Assembly (NCBI RefSeq): GCF_016907435.1
Contig: NZ_JAFBBZ010000001.1
Span: 744,001 to 808,000, forward strand
DNA: 64,000 bases
Source of the DNA: Nocardioides salarius
GTDB lineage: Bacteria > Actinomycetota > Actinomycetes > Propionibacteriales > Nocardioidaceae
Reading direction: 5' to 3'
The position numbers and the translations under genes are program-made. Numbering within the stretch: the first letter of the stretch is position 1; the number at the start of each line of letters is the position of its first letter. A model generated the notes under the pieces. It was not told where the DNA came from. It saw nothing but the letters and a program-made list of their open reading frames with translations, and did not search any database. Below, one piece after another: positions 42,816 to 51,389 of this stretch.

Positions 42816-43990
42816 GCGGCGAGTCGCCCGGCCGACCGCCGGGCCTGACCCCCGGCGACGAGGCCGACGAGCTCTACGACCACGCGCCGTGCGGCTACCT
42901 GACCACCGACGCCGACGGTCGCATCCTGCGGGCCAACGCGACCCTGGCCCGGTGGCTGGGCCGCACCACCGACGAACTCTCCTCGATGACCTTCGTCGAG
43001 CTGCTCACCCCCGGCGGCCGGATCTACCACGAGACCCACTTCGCGCCGTCGCTGCGGATGCACGGCGAGGTCCGCGAGATCGCCGTCGAGCTGCGCCGCA
43101 GCGACACCGCCCGCCTCCCCGTGCTGGTCAACGCCACCCTCGACCGGCACGGCGACGGGTCGGTGCGGGCCGTGCGCATCGCGGTGTTCGACGCCACCGA
43201 GCGGCGCAGCTACGAGCGGGAGCTGCTGCTCGCCAAGGAGCGCGCCGAGGCCTCGGAGGCGCGGGCGCAGACCCTGGCCCGCACGCTGCAGGAGACGCTG
43301 ATCCCGCCGATCCCCCCGCACGTGCCCGGCCTCGACGTGGCGGCCGCCTACCGCCCGGCCGGTGACGGCACCGAGGTGGGCGGCGACTTCTACGACGTCT
43401 TCAGCCTGGCCGAGGACGACTGGATGGTGGTGCTGGGCGACGTGCGCGGCAAGGGGCCCGAGGCGGCGGTGGTGACCGCCCTCGTGCGCTACACGGTGCG
43501 CGCGCTGGCGGTGGGCACCCGCCGCCCCTGCCTGCTGCTCGAGCAGGTCAACCAGACCCTGCTGCAGCACAGCAGCGACCGCTTCTGCACCGCCGTGCTG
43601 GTGCGGCTGCGACGTCGTGAGGACGGCTGGCGCGCCGAGATCGGGGTGGCCGGGCACCCCGCGCCATTGCTGCTGCGTGTCGACGACCGCGCCCGCCAGC
43701 TCGACCTGCTGGGCCCGCTGCTCGGGGTCCTCGACGACGCCACCTGGACCGACCGCGAGATCTTCCTCGGCGCCGGCGACACGCTCGTGCTCTTCACCGA
43801 CGGGGTCACCGAGGCCACGGGCCCCCTCGGCTTCTTCGGCGACGACCGGCTGCTCCGGGTCGCCGACGCCGCGGCCTCGAGCCGGCCTCGCCAGGTGGTC
43901 GACGACGTGCTGAGCGAGGTGCTCGACTTCCAGCAGGGCGACGCCCGCGACGACATCGCGCTGCTCGCGCTCGGCGTGCCCACGCGCTGA
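42812..43990 (+). CDS. rsbP: RsbP-type PAS-PP2C serine phosphatase
   Basis: The 392-residue protein has an N-terminal PAS domain (about residues 15-125: YDHAPCGYLTTDADGRILRA, ARWLGRTTDELSSMTFVELL), a short coiled coil (YERELLLAKERAEASEARAQ), and a SpoIIE/PP2C phosphatase domain. The metal-binding motif is GTEVGGDFYDVFSLAEDDW, with VVLGDVRGKGPEAAVVTALV, LVLFTDGVTEA and DDIALLALGV. RsbP dephosphorylates an anti-anti-sigma factor (RsbV) in the SigB pathway. The GTG at 42812 overlaps the rsbQ stop. No rsbV, rsbW or sigma gene follows, so the target lies elsewhere. Confidence 0.9.
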   Translation: MSGESPGRPPGLTPGDEADELYDHAPCGYLTTDADGRILRANATLARWLGRTTDELSSMTFVELLTPGGRIYHETHFAPSLRMHGEVREIAVELRRSDTARLPVLVNATLDRHGDGSVRAVRIAVFDATERRSYERELLLAKERAEASEARAQTLARTLQETLIPPIPPHVPGLDVAAAYRPAGDGTEVGGDFYDVFSLAEDDWMVVLGDVRGKGPEAAVVTALVRYTVRALAVGTRRPCLLLEQVNQTLLQHSSDRFCTAVLVRLRRREDGWRAEIGVAGHPAPLLLRVDDRARQLDLLGPLLGVLDDATWTDREIFLGAGDTLVLFTDGVTEATGPLGFFGDDRLLRVADAAASSRPRQVVDDVLSEVLDFQQGDARDDIALLALGVPTR

Positions 43991-44085
43991 CGCCGTCGTC
44001 GGCCCCCGCCTGCAGCACAGCACCCGCACCGGGGTGCGACGTGCGCCACACCATGGCGGGGTTGCCCTGACGCGGCATCGTGGAC

Positions 44086-44104
44086 TTAGGTGAGCCTTAC
44101 CTAA
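44086..44104. promoter_or_regulatory. Iron box (IdeR/DmdR1 operator) upstream of desA
   Basis: TTAGGTGAGCCTTACCTAA is a near-perfect 19-bp match to the actinobacterial iron box (TTAGGTTAGGCTAACCTAA). It ends 16 bp before the desA GTG. TTGCCC at 44062-44067 is 18 bp upstream of TTAGGT, so the box overlaps the likely -10. Iron-loaded repressor would block the operon. Confidence 0.9.
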
Positions 44105-44120
44105 CTCGGAAGGAACCTCG

Positions 44121-45605
44121 GTGCACCCCTCCCCCCACGACCTGTCCTCCCTCTCCTCGACGCGCCGCCAGCTGCTGCATCCCCAGCACGCGACGGCGTA
44201 CGCCGACGCGGCCCACCTGGCGATCGACCACGTGACCAACGCCCTGGGCCGGGTCCGCGGACCCGTCACGGGCCTCGACCCGGCCCGCGCCGCGGCGCCC
44301 GTGCACGAGGTCGACCTCGACGCCCCGCTCGGCTGCACCGCCCAGGCGCTGTCCGAGCTCGACCGGGTCTGGCTCGACGACACCGTGTGGTTCCACGAGC
44401 CCGGCTACGCGGCCCACCTCAACTGCCCGGTGCTCATCCCGGCCCTGGTGGCCGAGGCCGTGCTCTCGGCGGTGAACCCCAGCCTCGACACGTTCGACCA
44501 GAACGTCGGGGCGACGTTCGTCGAGCGCCACCTGGTCGACTGGGTGGCTGCGCGCGCCGGGCTGGGGCCGCGCGCCGACGGCGTCTTCACCAGCGGCGGC
44601 ACCCAGTCGAACCTCCAGGGCCTGCACCTGGCCCGCGACCAGGTGCGCAGCCGCCGGCCCGGCACGGACCTGGCGCGGCTGCGGGTGCTGACCTCGGTCG
44701 ATGCCCACGTCAGCGTCGAGCGGGCGACCCGGCTGCTGGGCCTGGCCCCCGACGCGGTGCGCACGGTCGCCGTCGACGAGCGGCGTCGGATGCGCCCCGA
44801 CGCGCTGGCCCGGGCGTTGGCCGAGGTGCAGGCGCAGGGCGCGACCACCATGGCGGTCGTGGCCACCGCCGGCACCACCGACCACGGGAGCATCGACCCG
44901 CTCGGCCCCGTGGCCGGGCTGGCCCGCGCGCACGGCGCCTGGCTGCACGTCGACGCGGCGTACGGCGGCGGCCTGCTGGTCTCGCGCCGCCACCGCCACC
45001 TCCTCGACGGGATCGAGCTGGCGGACTCGGTGACCGTCGACTTCCACAAGACCTGGTTCCAGCCGGTCTCGTGCAGCGCCGTGCTGGTGCGCGAGCGCGA
45101 CCACCTGCGCCACGTGACCTTCCGGGCCGACTACCTCAACCCGGCCGACGGCGGCGGCGCGACGCGAGCCCCCAACCAGGTCGACAAGAGCCTGCAGACC
45201 ACCCGGCGCTTCGACGCCCTCAAGCTGTGGATGACCCTGCGCGTGATGGGTGCCGACGCGATCGGCGAGCACGTCGACGCGGTCGTCGACCTGGCCCGCT
45301 CGGTGCACGCCCGGCTCGAGGCCGACCCGCGCATCGAGGTCGCGGCCGCCCCCGAGCTCAGCACGCTGCTGGTCCGGCCCGTCGTGCCCGGGCTCGACGC
45401 CGCCCAGCAGGACGCGCTCGTGCCCCGGGTCCGGGCCGCCCTGTGGTCCGGGGGCAGGTCGGTCGTGGCGGCCACGGTCGTGGACGGGCGCCGGTGGCTG
45501 AAGCTGACGCTGCTGAACCCGCTGGCCACCCCCGAGGACATCGAGGCGGTGGTCGCCGACGTGGTCGAGGCCGCCCGCACCGTGGTCGCCGAGCAGGCAG
45601 CATGA
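44121..45605 (+). CDS. desA: Siderophore-pathway PLP decarboxylase (lysine/ornithine type)
   Basis: DesA makes the diamine (cadaverine or putrescine) for desferrioxamine-type siderophores. The 494-residue group II decarboxylase has PGYAAHLNCPVLIPALVAEA, VFTSGGTQSNLQGLHLARDQ, VATAGTTDHGSIDPLGPVAG, LHVDAAYGGGLLVSRRHRH and the PLP lysine in VTVDFHKTWFQPVSCSAVL. The GTG at 44121 has AAGGAA about 7 nt upstream and sits under an iron box. desB follows with an ATGA overlap. Substrate preference is not readable from the sequence. Confidence 0.93.
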   Translation: MHPSPHDLSSLSSTRRQLLHPQHATAYADAAHLAIDHVTNALGRVRGPVTGLDPARAAAPVHEVDLDAPLGCTAQALSELDRVWLDDTVWFHEPGYAAHLNCPVLIPALVAEAVLSAVNPSLDTFDQNVGATFVERHLVDWVAARAGLGPRADGVFTSGGTQSNLQGLHLARDQVRSRRPGTDLARLRVLTSVDAHVSVERATRLLGLAPDAVRTVAVDERRRMRPDALARALAEVQAQGATTMAVVATAGTTDHGSIDPLGPVAGLARAHGAWLHVDAAYGGGLLVSRRHRHLLDGIELADSVTVDFHKTWFQPVSCSAVLVRERDHLRHVTFRADYLNPADGGGATRAPNQVDKSLQTTRRFDALKLWMTLRVMGADAIGEHVDAVVDLARSVHARLEADPRIEVAAAPELSTLLVRPVVPGLDAAQQDALVPRVRAALWSGGRSVVAATVVDGRRWLKLTLLNPLATPEDIEAVVADVVEAARTVVAEQAA

Positions 45606-46924
45606 GCGGCGACGAGGCACGCGTCCACGACGTCGTCGGCATCGGCGCCGGCCCCTTCAACCTCTCCCTCGCGGCCCTCGCCGACCCGGTGCCCGACCTC
45701 GACGTGGTGCTGCTCGAGGCGCGCGACGACCTGTCGTGGCACGCCGGCATGATGCTGCCGGAGTCGACGCTGCAGGTGCCCTTCCTCGCCGACCTGGTCA
45801 CCCTCGTGGACCCCACCTCGCGCTGGTCCTTCCTCTCCTTCCTGCAGCAGACGGACCGGTTGTGGCCGTTCTACGTGCGGGAGTCCTTCCACCCGCTGCG
45901 CAGCGAGTACGACGACTACCTGCGGTGGGTGGGCAGCGCCCTGGGCACGGTGCACACGGGGCAGGAGGTCGTGCGCGTGCGCCGCCGCACGGACCTGCCC
46001 GGCGAGCCGGTGGTGCACGAGGTGACCACGCGCGCCGGCCGGACCTGGCGCGCACGCCACCTGGTGGTCGGTGTCGGCAGCACACCCCGGCTCCCCCGGT
46101 GCGTCGCCGAGGCGGGCGGCCCGGCCGTGCACACCGCCGACTACCTGGCGGCGCGCGAGCGCCTGCGCCGGTGCCGCACGATCACCGTGGTGGGCAGCGG
46201 GCAGAGCGCCGCGGAGGTCTACCACGACCTGCTGCTCGCCTCCCCCGACCATGACCACGACCTGGTGTGGGTGACCCGCAGCCCCCGGTTCTTCCCGATG
46301 GAGTACACGAAGCTGACCCTCGAGATGACCTCGCCGGAGTACTCCGCCTACTTCCGCTCGCTGCCCGCCCACACCCGCGACCGGCTGCTGCGTGAGCAGC
46401 GCGGCCTCTACAAGGGCATCAGCGCCGAGCTGGTCGACGCCATCTCCGACCTGCACTACCGGCTGCGGGTGCAGGGTCACGGCCCCCGCACCACGCTGCT
46501 GACGAGCACCTCCCTGGTCGGGGCCCGCTGGGACGGCCAGCACTACGACCTCGACCTGCACCACGACGAGAGCCAGGTGCCGTTCGGCCTGCGCACCGAC
46601 GGCCTGGTGCTGGCCACCGGCCACGAGCCCACCACGCCGTCCTTCCTCGACGAGCTGCGCCCGCGCCTGGAGCACGACGACGCAGGGCGCCTGCTCGCCG
46701 ACGCGTCGTACGCCGTCGACGTCACCGGGCGCGAGGTGTTCGTGCAGAACGCCGAGGAGCACACCCACGGCTTCGTCGCCCCCGACCTCGGCATGGGGGC
46801 GCACCGCAGCGCCACCATCCTCAACGCGGTGGCCGGACGCGAGGTCTACCGCGTCGGGGCCAGGGTCGCGGTGCAGGACTTCGGGGTGCCGGCACACCTG
46901 CTCCGGCAGGGGGTGCCGGCATGA
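45602..46924 (+). CDS. desB: Diamine N-monooxygenase
   Basis: DesB N-hydroxylates the diamine using FAD, NADPH and oxygen. The 440 residues show the FAD site VVGIGAGPFNLSLAALADP, substrate-side MMLPESTLQVPFLADLVTL, and the NADPH site ITVVGSGQSAAEVYHDLLL. The family motif LVLATGHEPTTPSFLDEL and the closing VQNAEEHTHGFVAPDLGMGA are intact. It overlaps desA and the following fused gene by 4 bp each, so expression is coupled. Confidence 0.94.
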   Translation: MSGDEARVHDVVGIGAGPFNLSLAALADPVPDLDVVLLEARDDLSWHAGMMLPESTLQVPFLADLVTLVDPTSRWSFLSFLQQTDRLWPFYVRESFHPLRSEYDDYLRWVGSALGTVHTGQEVVRVRRRTDLPGEPVVHEVTTRAGRTWRARHLVVGVGSTPRLPRCVAEAGGPAVHTADYLAARERLRRCRTITVVGSGQSAAEVYHDLLLASPDHDHDLVWVTRSPRFFPMEYTKLTLEMTSPEYSAYFRSLPAHTRDRLLREQRGLYKGISAELVDAISDLHYRLRVQGHGPRTTLLTSTSLVGARWDGQHYDLDLHHDESQVPFGLRTDGLVLATGHEPTTPSFLDELRPRLEHDDAGRLLADASYAVDVTGREVFVQNAEEHTHGFVAPDLGMGAHRSATILNAVAGREVYRVGARVAVQDFGVPAHLLRQGVPA

Positions 46925-49212
46925 GGTTCACCCTCGAGCCCCTGGTGCCCGACGCCACCACGGTGCGGCTGCTGCACGCCTGGGTCACCCACCCCCGCTC
47001 GGTCTACTGGCAGATGGGCGGCGCCGGCGTCGACGAGGTGGCGCGCGAGTACGAGCGCATCAGCGAGTCGGCCCACCACCACGCCTGGCTCGGGCGGGTG
47101 GACGGCGAGCCGACCTTCCTGGCCGAGACCTACGACCCGGCCCGCTCCGAGCTGGCCGACCTCGACGAGGTCCGACCCGGCGACCTGGGGATGCACCTCC
47201 TGGTGGCGCCGCCGGGCGGGACGCCACGCCCGGGGCTGACCCGGGCCGTCTTCGGGGCCGTGCTGCGCCACTGCTTCGCCGACACCCGGGTCCGCCGGGT
47301 CGTCGTCGAGCCCGACGTGGGCAACGAGGCCGTGCTGCGGCTCAACGCCCGGGCCGGCTTCACGCGGGTCCGCGACGTCGACCTGGGCCACAAGACGGCC
47401 GCGCTGTCGTTCCTGGCGCGCGAGCACCACGTGCTGCGCGACCCCGTGCCGCACCTGGGGCCGGGCCACCTGGAGCGTGCCCAGCGCCGGCTGGTCGCCA
47501 AGGCGGTCTCGGAGCTGTGCCACGAGCGGCTGCTGCACCCCGAGCCCGACCACGCCGCCGGCCCGGGGCGCTGGCTGCTGCGCGCCCCCTCCGCCGCGAC
47601 GTACGCCTTCGCCGCCCGCCGTCTGCCGCTGGAGCACTGGGCGGTCGACGCCGCCACCCTGACCCGCACCGTCGACGGCGCCCCGGCACCGCTGGACGTG
47701 CAGGAGCTGGTGGTCGAGCACGCCGAGGCGCTGGGCCTGCGCGCGGAGCTGGTCGGCGTCTACCTCGAGGAGCTGGCCGCCACCCTGGCCTGGACCTGCT
47801 GGCAGGAGGCGCATCCGGGACCGGGCGTGGAGCAGCTGCTCACCGCCACCCACGGCGAGGTCGAGGCCGCGATGACCGAGGGGCACCCCGGCTTCGTGGC
47901 CAACCGGGGCCGCATCGGGTTCGGGCCGCTGGACCACGAGCGCTACAGCCCCGACGCGGCCGCACCGGTGCGGCTGGTCTGGCTGGGCGCCCGACGGGCC
48001 TGCACGCACCTCGCGCTGGCCGACGACCTGCACGAGGACCAGCTGTACGACGCCGCGCTGGGCGCCGACCGCGACCTGCTGCACGCGCGGCTGCGCGCCC
48101 GGGGGCTCGACCCCGACGACTACCTCCTGCTGCCGGTGCACCCCTGGCAGTGGGAGCGCCGGGTGGCGGTGACCTTCGCGCCCGACCTGGCACGCCACGA
48201 CCTGGTGTGGCTGGGCGAGGGCACCCGCGAGCACCAGGCGCTGCAGTCGATCCGCACCTTCGCCGACCGCGAGGACCCCGCGCGCCCGCACGTCAAGACC
48301 GCGCTCGCCATCCAGAACATGGGGTTCGTGCGGGGCCTGTCCCCCGACTACATGCGCCCCACCCCCGCGATCAGCGACTGGGTGGCCGGCGTCGTGGCGG
48401 GCGACCCCGAGCTGGGGCGGTGCCGCTTCACGGTGCTGCGCGAGGTGGGCGCCCTGGGCTACACCGGCGACGTCTACCACGCCGCCGCCCCGGGGACGCC
48501 GCAGCGCCGGATGCTCGCCGCCCTGTGGCGCGAGAGCCCCCTGCTCCGGCTGGCCCCCGGCGAGCGGGTGGTCACGATGGCCTCGGTGCTGCACCGCGAC
48601 CCGGCGGGGGCGTCGTACGTCGCCGCCCTGGTGCGTGCCTCGGGGCTCGACCCGCGCGCCTGGCTGCGGGCCTTCCTCGACGCCTACCTGCGCCCCGTCG
48701 TGCACTGCCTGCTGGCCCACGACCTCGCCTTCATGCCGCACGGCGAGAACGTGCTGGTGGTGCTGGAGGGACAGGCGCCGACGCGCTGCATCATGAAGGA
48801 CCTGGGCGAGGAGGTGGCCCTGCTGGACGCCGAGCGGCCGCTGCCCGAGGGGCTCGAGCGGGTGCGCGCCGTGGTCGGCCACGACGAGCGGTGCCTCGCC
48901 GTGCTCACCGACGTCGTCGACGGCGTGCTGCGCCACCTCGCGGCCATCTGGGACGACGACGGCCTGCTGCCGGTCGCCGACTTCTGGTCGGAGGCGGCCG
49001 CCTGCCTCGAACGGCACGCCGCCGACCACCCCGAGCTGGCCGAGGCCGTGGCGGCCTACGACCTGCAGCGCGAGGAGTTCGCCCACTCCTGCCTCAACCG
49101 GCTGCAGCTGCGCGACGCGCGCCAGATGGTCGACCTGGCCGACCAGGCGTCCTCGCTGCTCTACGCGGGCTCCCTGCGCAACCCGCTGCACCGCGGCGAG
49201 GGGGCGGGGTGA
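46921..49212 (+). CDS. DesC-DesD fusion: hydroxydiamine acyltransferase and NIS siderophore synthetase
   Basis: In streptomycetes DesC acylates the N-hydroxydiamine and DesD oligomerises and cyclises the product. Here one 763-residue protein does both. Residues ~1-165 are a GNAT domain of the siderophore type (VRLLHAWVTHPRSVYWQMGG, GDLGMHLLVAPPG, VVVEPDVGNEAVLRLNARAG). Residues ~185-763 are an IucA/IucC synthetase (EEAMTEGHPG region with AAMTEGHPGFVANRGRIGFG; YLLLPVHPWQWE; KTALAIQNMGFVRGLSPDY; the FhuF-like end AFMPHGENVLVVLEGQ). No internal stop or start separates them. It overlaps desB by ATGA. Confidence 0.93.
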   Translation: MRFTLEPLVPDATTVRLLHAWVTHPRSVYWQMGGAGVDEVAREYERISESAHHHAWLGRVDGEPTFLAETYDPARSELADLDEVRPGDLGMHLLVAPPGGTPRPGLTRAVFGAVLRHCFADTRVRRVVVEPDVGNEAVLRLNARAGFTRVRDVDLGHKTAALSFLAREHHVLRDPVPHLGPGHLERAQRRLVAKAVSELCHERLLHPEPDHAAGPGRWLLRAPSAATYAFAARRLPLEHWAVDAATLTRTVDGAPAPLDVQELVVEHAEALGLRAELVGVYLEELAATLAWTCWQEAHPGPGVEQLLTATHGEVEAAMTEGHPGFVANRGRIGFGPLDHERYSPDAAAPVRLVWLGARRACTHLALADDLHEDQLYDAALGADRDLLHARLRARGLDPDDYLLLPVHPWQWERRVAVTFAPDLARHDLVWLGEGTREHQALQSIRTFADREDPARPHVKTALAIQNMGFVRGLSPDYMRPTPAISDWVAGVVAGDPELGRCRFTVLREVGALGYTGDVYHAAAPGTPQRRMLAALWRESPLLRLAPGERVVTMASVLHRDPAGASYVAALVRASGLDPRAWLRAFLDAYLRPVVHCLLAHDLAFMPHGENVLVVLEGQAPTRCIMKDLGEEVALLDAERPLPEGLERVRAVVGHDERCLAVLTDVVDGVLRHLAAIWDDDGLLPVADFWSEAAACLERHAADHPELAEAVAAYDLQREEFAHSCLNRLQLRDARQMVDLADQASSLLYAGSLRNPLHRGEGAG

Positions 49213-49258
49213 TTCTCCTGCCCCCCCCCTCTGGGGGTCCCGGCACTAGGGTGGCGCC

Positions 49259-49486
49259 ATGGGGACCTTCGCCGTCGTGGCCACCGTCGTCGTCATCACC
49301 CTCGCCCTGGCGGTCCTCGGGATCGACCTGCTGCTCACCCGTCGCGAGCGTCGGGGCCTGGGCGGCCCGGACCGGCCCGGCACCGACTCCGACCTGCTCG
49401 GGCAGTCCTCCGCCGGCCGGGGCGCGGCCTACGAGTTCTCGCGCGGGCACGGGCTGCTCAACAAGCGCGAGCGGCGGTCGCGCTGA
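49259..49486 (+). CDS. Small single-pass membrane protein, function unknown
   Basis: The 75-residue product starts MGTFAVVATVVVITLALAVL, a single membrane helix (residues ~4-26), followed by an arginine-rich cytoplasmic stretch (LLTRRERRGLGGPDRP) and an ending GHGLLNKRERRSR. It has no recognised domain. It lies 46 bp after the siderophore operon; its stop overlaps the probable start of the pentapeptide gene (CTGA). A poly-C tract and an imperfect hairpin lie just upstream. Confidence 0.6.
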   Translation: MGTFAVVATVVVITLALAVLGIDLLLTRRERRGLGGPDRPGTDSDLLGQSSAGRGAAYEFSRGHGLLNKRERRSR

Positions 49487-50097
49487 ACGCCTCGGGCTCC
49501 CTGCGCGTCGAGGACGGCCGCAGCTTCGTCGGTGAGGACTGGTACGCCGCCGACCTCGCGGACGCGCACTTCACCGACTGCACCTTCCGCGACGTCGACC
49601 TGACCGAGGCGACCAGCCGGGGCGCGGTCTTCACCGGGTGCACCTTCGAGGCCTGCCGGTTCAACGCCTCCATCCACGTCGAGACCGCGTTCGTGGCGTG
49701 CACCCTGCGCGGCTGCACGTTCTTCGGCGCCACCCTCGAGGGCTGCAAGCTCACCGGCTCGGTGCTCGAGCGCTGCACGCTGCGCCCGATGACGGTGCGC
49801 GGCGGGCAGTGGCGGGGCGTGGCGCTCGTGGGCGCCGGGCTGGGCGGCCTCGACCTCAGCGGGCTCGACCTGCGTGAGGCCGATCTCTCCGACGCCGACC
49901 TGACCCGTGCCGGCCTGCGGGGGGCCGACCTACGCGGCGCGGTCGTGCGGGGAGCCCGGCTGGGCGAGGCCGACCTGCGCGGGGCGAGGCTGGAGGGCAG
50001 CGACCTGGGCCGGGCGGTGCTGCGCGGCACCCGCCTCGACCTCGCCGGCGCGGTGCTGCTGGCCGAGCAGTCAGGCGCCCTGGTCGAGCCGGGCTGA
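49483..50097 (+). CDS. Pentapeptide-repeat protein (probable CTG start)
   Basis: The product is almost wholly pentapeptide repeats of the A(D/N)LxX type: EDWYAADLADAHFTDCTF, VDLTEATSRGAVFTGCTFE, LDLSGLDLREADLSDADLTR, AGLRGADLRGAVVRGARLGE and ADLRGARLEGSDLGRAVL. These fold as a right-handed quadrilateral helix; family members include DNA-mimic gyrase protectors, but most have no known role. The reading frame stays open well upstream of the first canonical start (GTG 49693), and the repeats begin near 49520. A CTG at 49483 overlaps the previous stop as CTGA, so I propose coupled CTG initiation, giving about 204 residues. Confidence 0.65.
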   Translation: MNASGSLRVEDGRSFVGEDWYAADLADAHFTDCTFRDVDLTEATSRGAVFTGCTFEACRFNASIHVETAFVACTLRGCTFFGATLEGCKLTGSVLERCTLRPMTVRGGQWRGVALVGAGLGGLDLSGLDLREADLSDADLTRAGLRGADLRGAVVRGARLGEADLRGARLEGSDLGRAVLRGTRLDLAGAVLLAEQSGALVEPG

Positions 50098-50655
50098 GCC
50101 GCGCGCCACGGCCCGCAGCCGGATCCCGTCGACGACGAGAGCCAGCCCGGCGGTGAAGTCGGAGCGTGGCCGCGGCTCGTCGCCGATGGCGCCGGCGCTG
50201 CCGGCCTGCAGGTGGGTCTGCTCGTCGAGGGTGTGGCCCAGCACCAGGTGCAGCAGGGTGCGGGCCGCGGTCGGGGTCAGCTCGTCGCCGAGCCCGGCGG
50301 GGCCCAGGGCCGCGACCAGGTCGTCGTAGGGCCGGGAGGCGCCGAGCCCGAAGGCGATCACGGTCGAGACCAGCTCGGCACCGTCGCGGTAGGCCAGCAG
50401 CGCGTCGCGCAGGCCGGAGCAGATCTCGACGACCTGCTCGTCCCACGCGGTGCCGGCCAGGGGGCGGGCGCCGCGGCGCAGCAGCTCGTCGGCGACCGCG
50501 GCCAGCAGCGACTGCTTGTCGCGGAAGTGGTGGTAGAGCGCACTGGGCCGCACGTCGAGCTCGCCCGCCAGGCGGCGCATGGTCAGGTCGGCGAGGCCGT
50601 AGGCGTCGAGGACGTCGATGGCGTGGCGCACGACGTCGTCGCGGTGGTGGCGCAC
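50071..50655 (-). CDS. bioQ: TetR-family regulator, probable biotin repressor BioQ
   Basis: The 194-residue TetR protein has an N-terminal helix-turn-helix (VLDAYGLADLTMRRLAGELD, VRPSALYHHFRDKQSLLAAV) and a TetR_C-like effector domain. It is divergent from bioYMN, and the gap holds a palindrome of the BioQ type (TGAAC-N3-GTTCA). In mycobacteria and corynebacteria BioQ represses biotin genes. The GTG at 50655 has GGAGGA about 7 nt upstream. Its 3' end overlaps the convergent pentapeptide gene by 27 bp. Confidence 0.85.
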   Translation of the reverse strand: MRHHRDDVVRHAIDVLDAYGLADLTMRRLAGELDVRPSALYHHFRDKQSLLAAVADELLRRGARPLAGTAWDEQVVEICSGLRDALLAYRDGAELVSTVIAFGLGASRPYDDLVAALGPAGLGDELTPTAARTLLHLVLGHTLDEQTHLQAGSAGAIGDEPRPRSDFTAGLALVVDGIRLRAVARGSARLDQGA

Positions 50656-50711
50656 GTCACTTCCTCCTGTCCGGGCCCCCGCATTGACCGGGCGGCGAGC
50701 GCCACCCTAAC

Positions 50712-50726
50712 CTGAACGCCGTTCAG
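50712..50726. promoter_or_regulatory. BioQ-type operator
   Basis: CTGAACGCCGTTCAG is a perfect inverted repeat with 6-bp arms and a 3-bp centre, matching the TGAAC-N3-GTTCA BioQ box. It lies 40 bp before bioY and 57 bp before the TetR start, so it could control both directions. Confidence 0.82.
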
Positions 50727-50765
50727 GAGGCGACCCTCTCCTCCCCCGTATGCGAAGGCTCCACG

Positions 50766-51386
50766 ATGGCGACCGACCAGACCTCCCTGCCCGGCCAGAC
50801 CCACGCCGACGAGCGCCGGCGGCGGATGACGCCCACCGACCTGGCACTGATCGCCTCGTTCGCCGCGCTGATCTCGGCCTTCGCCTACGTCGGCGCGATC
50901 CCCGTCGGCGGCGCGGGCGTGCCGATCACCCTGCAGACCGCCGGCGTGATGCTCGCCGGGTGCCTGCTCGGTCCCGCCCGCGGCTTCCTGGCCGTGGCGC
51001 TCTACCTCGCCCTGGGCGCCGTGGGCCTGCCGGTCTTCGCCGAGCACTCCTCGGGCCTGGGCGCGATGACCGGCGCCAGCGCGGGCTACCTGTGGTCCTT
51101 CCCCGTCGCCGCCCTGGTCGGCGGCCTGCTGGTCAAGTACGCCGCCGGCGAGCGCGGCAAGACGCGCGCCGCGATCGTCTTCGGCTGCTCGCTGGCCGCC
51201 TCGGTGCTCGTCATCCACCCCGCCGGCATCGCCGGCCTCTCCCTCTACCTCGACATCTCGCTGGCCGAGGCGCTCAAGATCGACGTCCTCTACTGGGCCG
51301 GCGACGTCCTCAAGACCACGCTGGTGGCGCTGGTCGCCGCCGAGGTGCACCGCGCCTTCCCGCAGCTGCTGCGCGCGCGTCGCTGA
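50766..51386 (+). CDS. bioY: Biotin transporter substrate-binding component
   Basis: BioY is the membrane S-component that binds biotin for an energy-coupling-factor transporter. The 206 residues include GGAGVPITLQTAGVMLAGCL, LGPARGFLAVALYLALGAVG, MTGASAGYLWSFPVAALVGG and IHPAGIAGLSLYLDISLAEA, and about six helices. The ATG at 50766 lies just after the operator. It forms an operon with bioM and bioN. Confidence 0.95.
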   Translation: MATDQTSLPGQTHADERRRRMTPTDLALIASFAALISAFAYVGAIPVGGAGVPITLQTAGVMLAGCLLGPARGFLAVALYLALGAVGLPVFAEHSSGLGAMTGASAGYLWSFPVAALVGGLLVKYAAGERGKTRAAIVFGCSLAASVLVIHPAGIAGLSLYLDISLAEALKIDVLYWAGDVLKTTLVALVAAEVHRAFPQLLRARR

Positions 51387-51389
51387 CCC

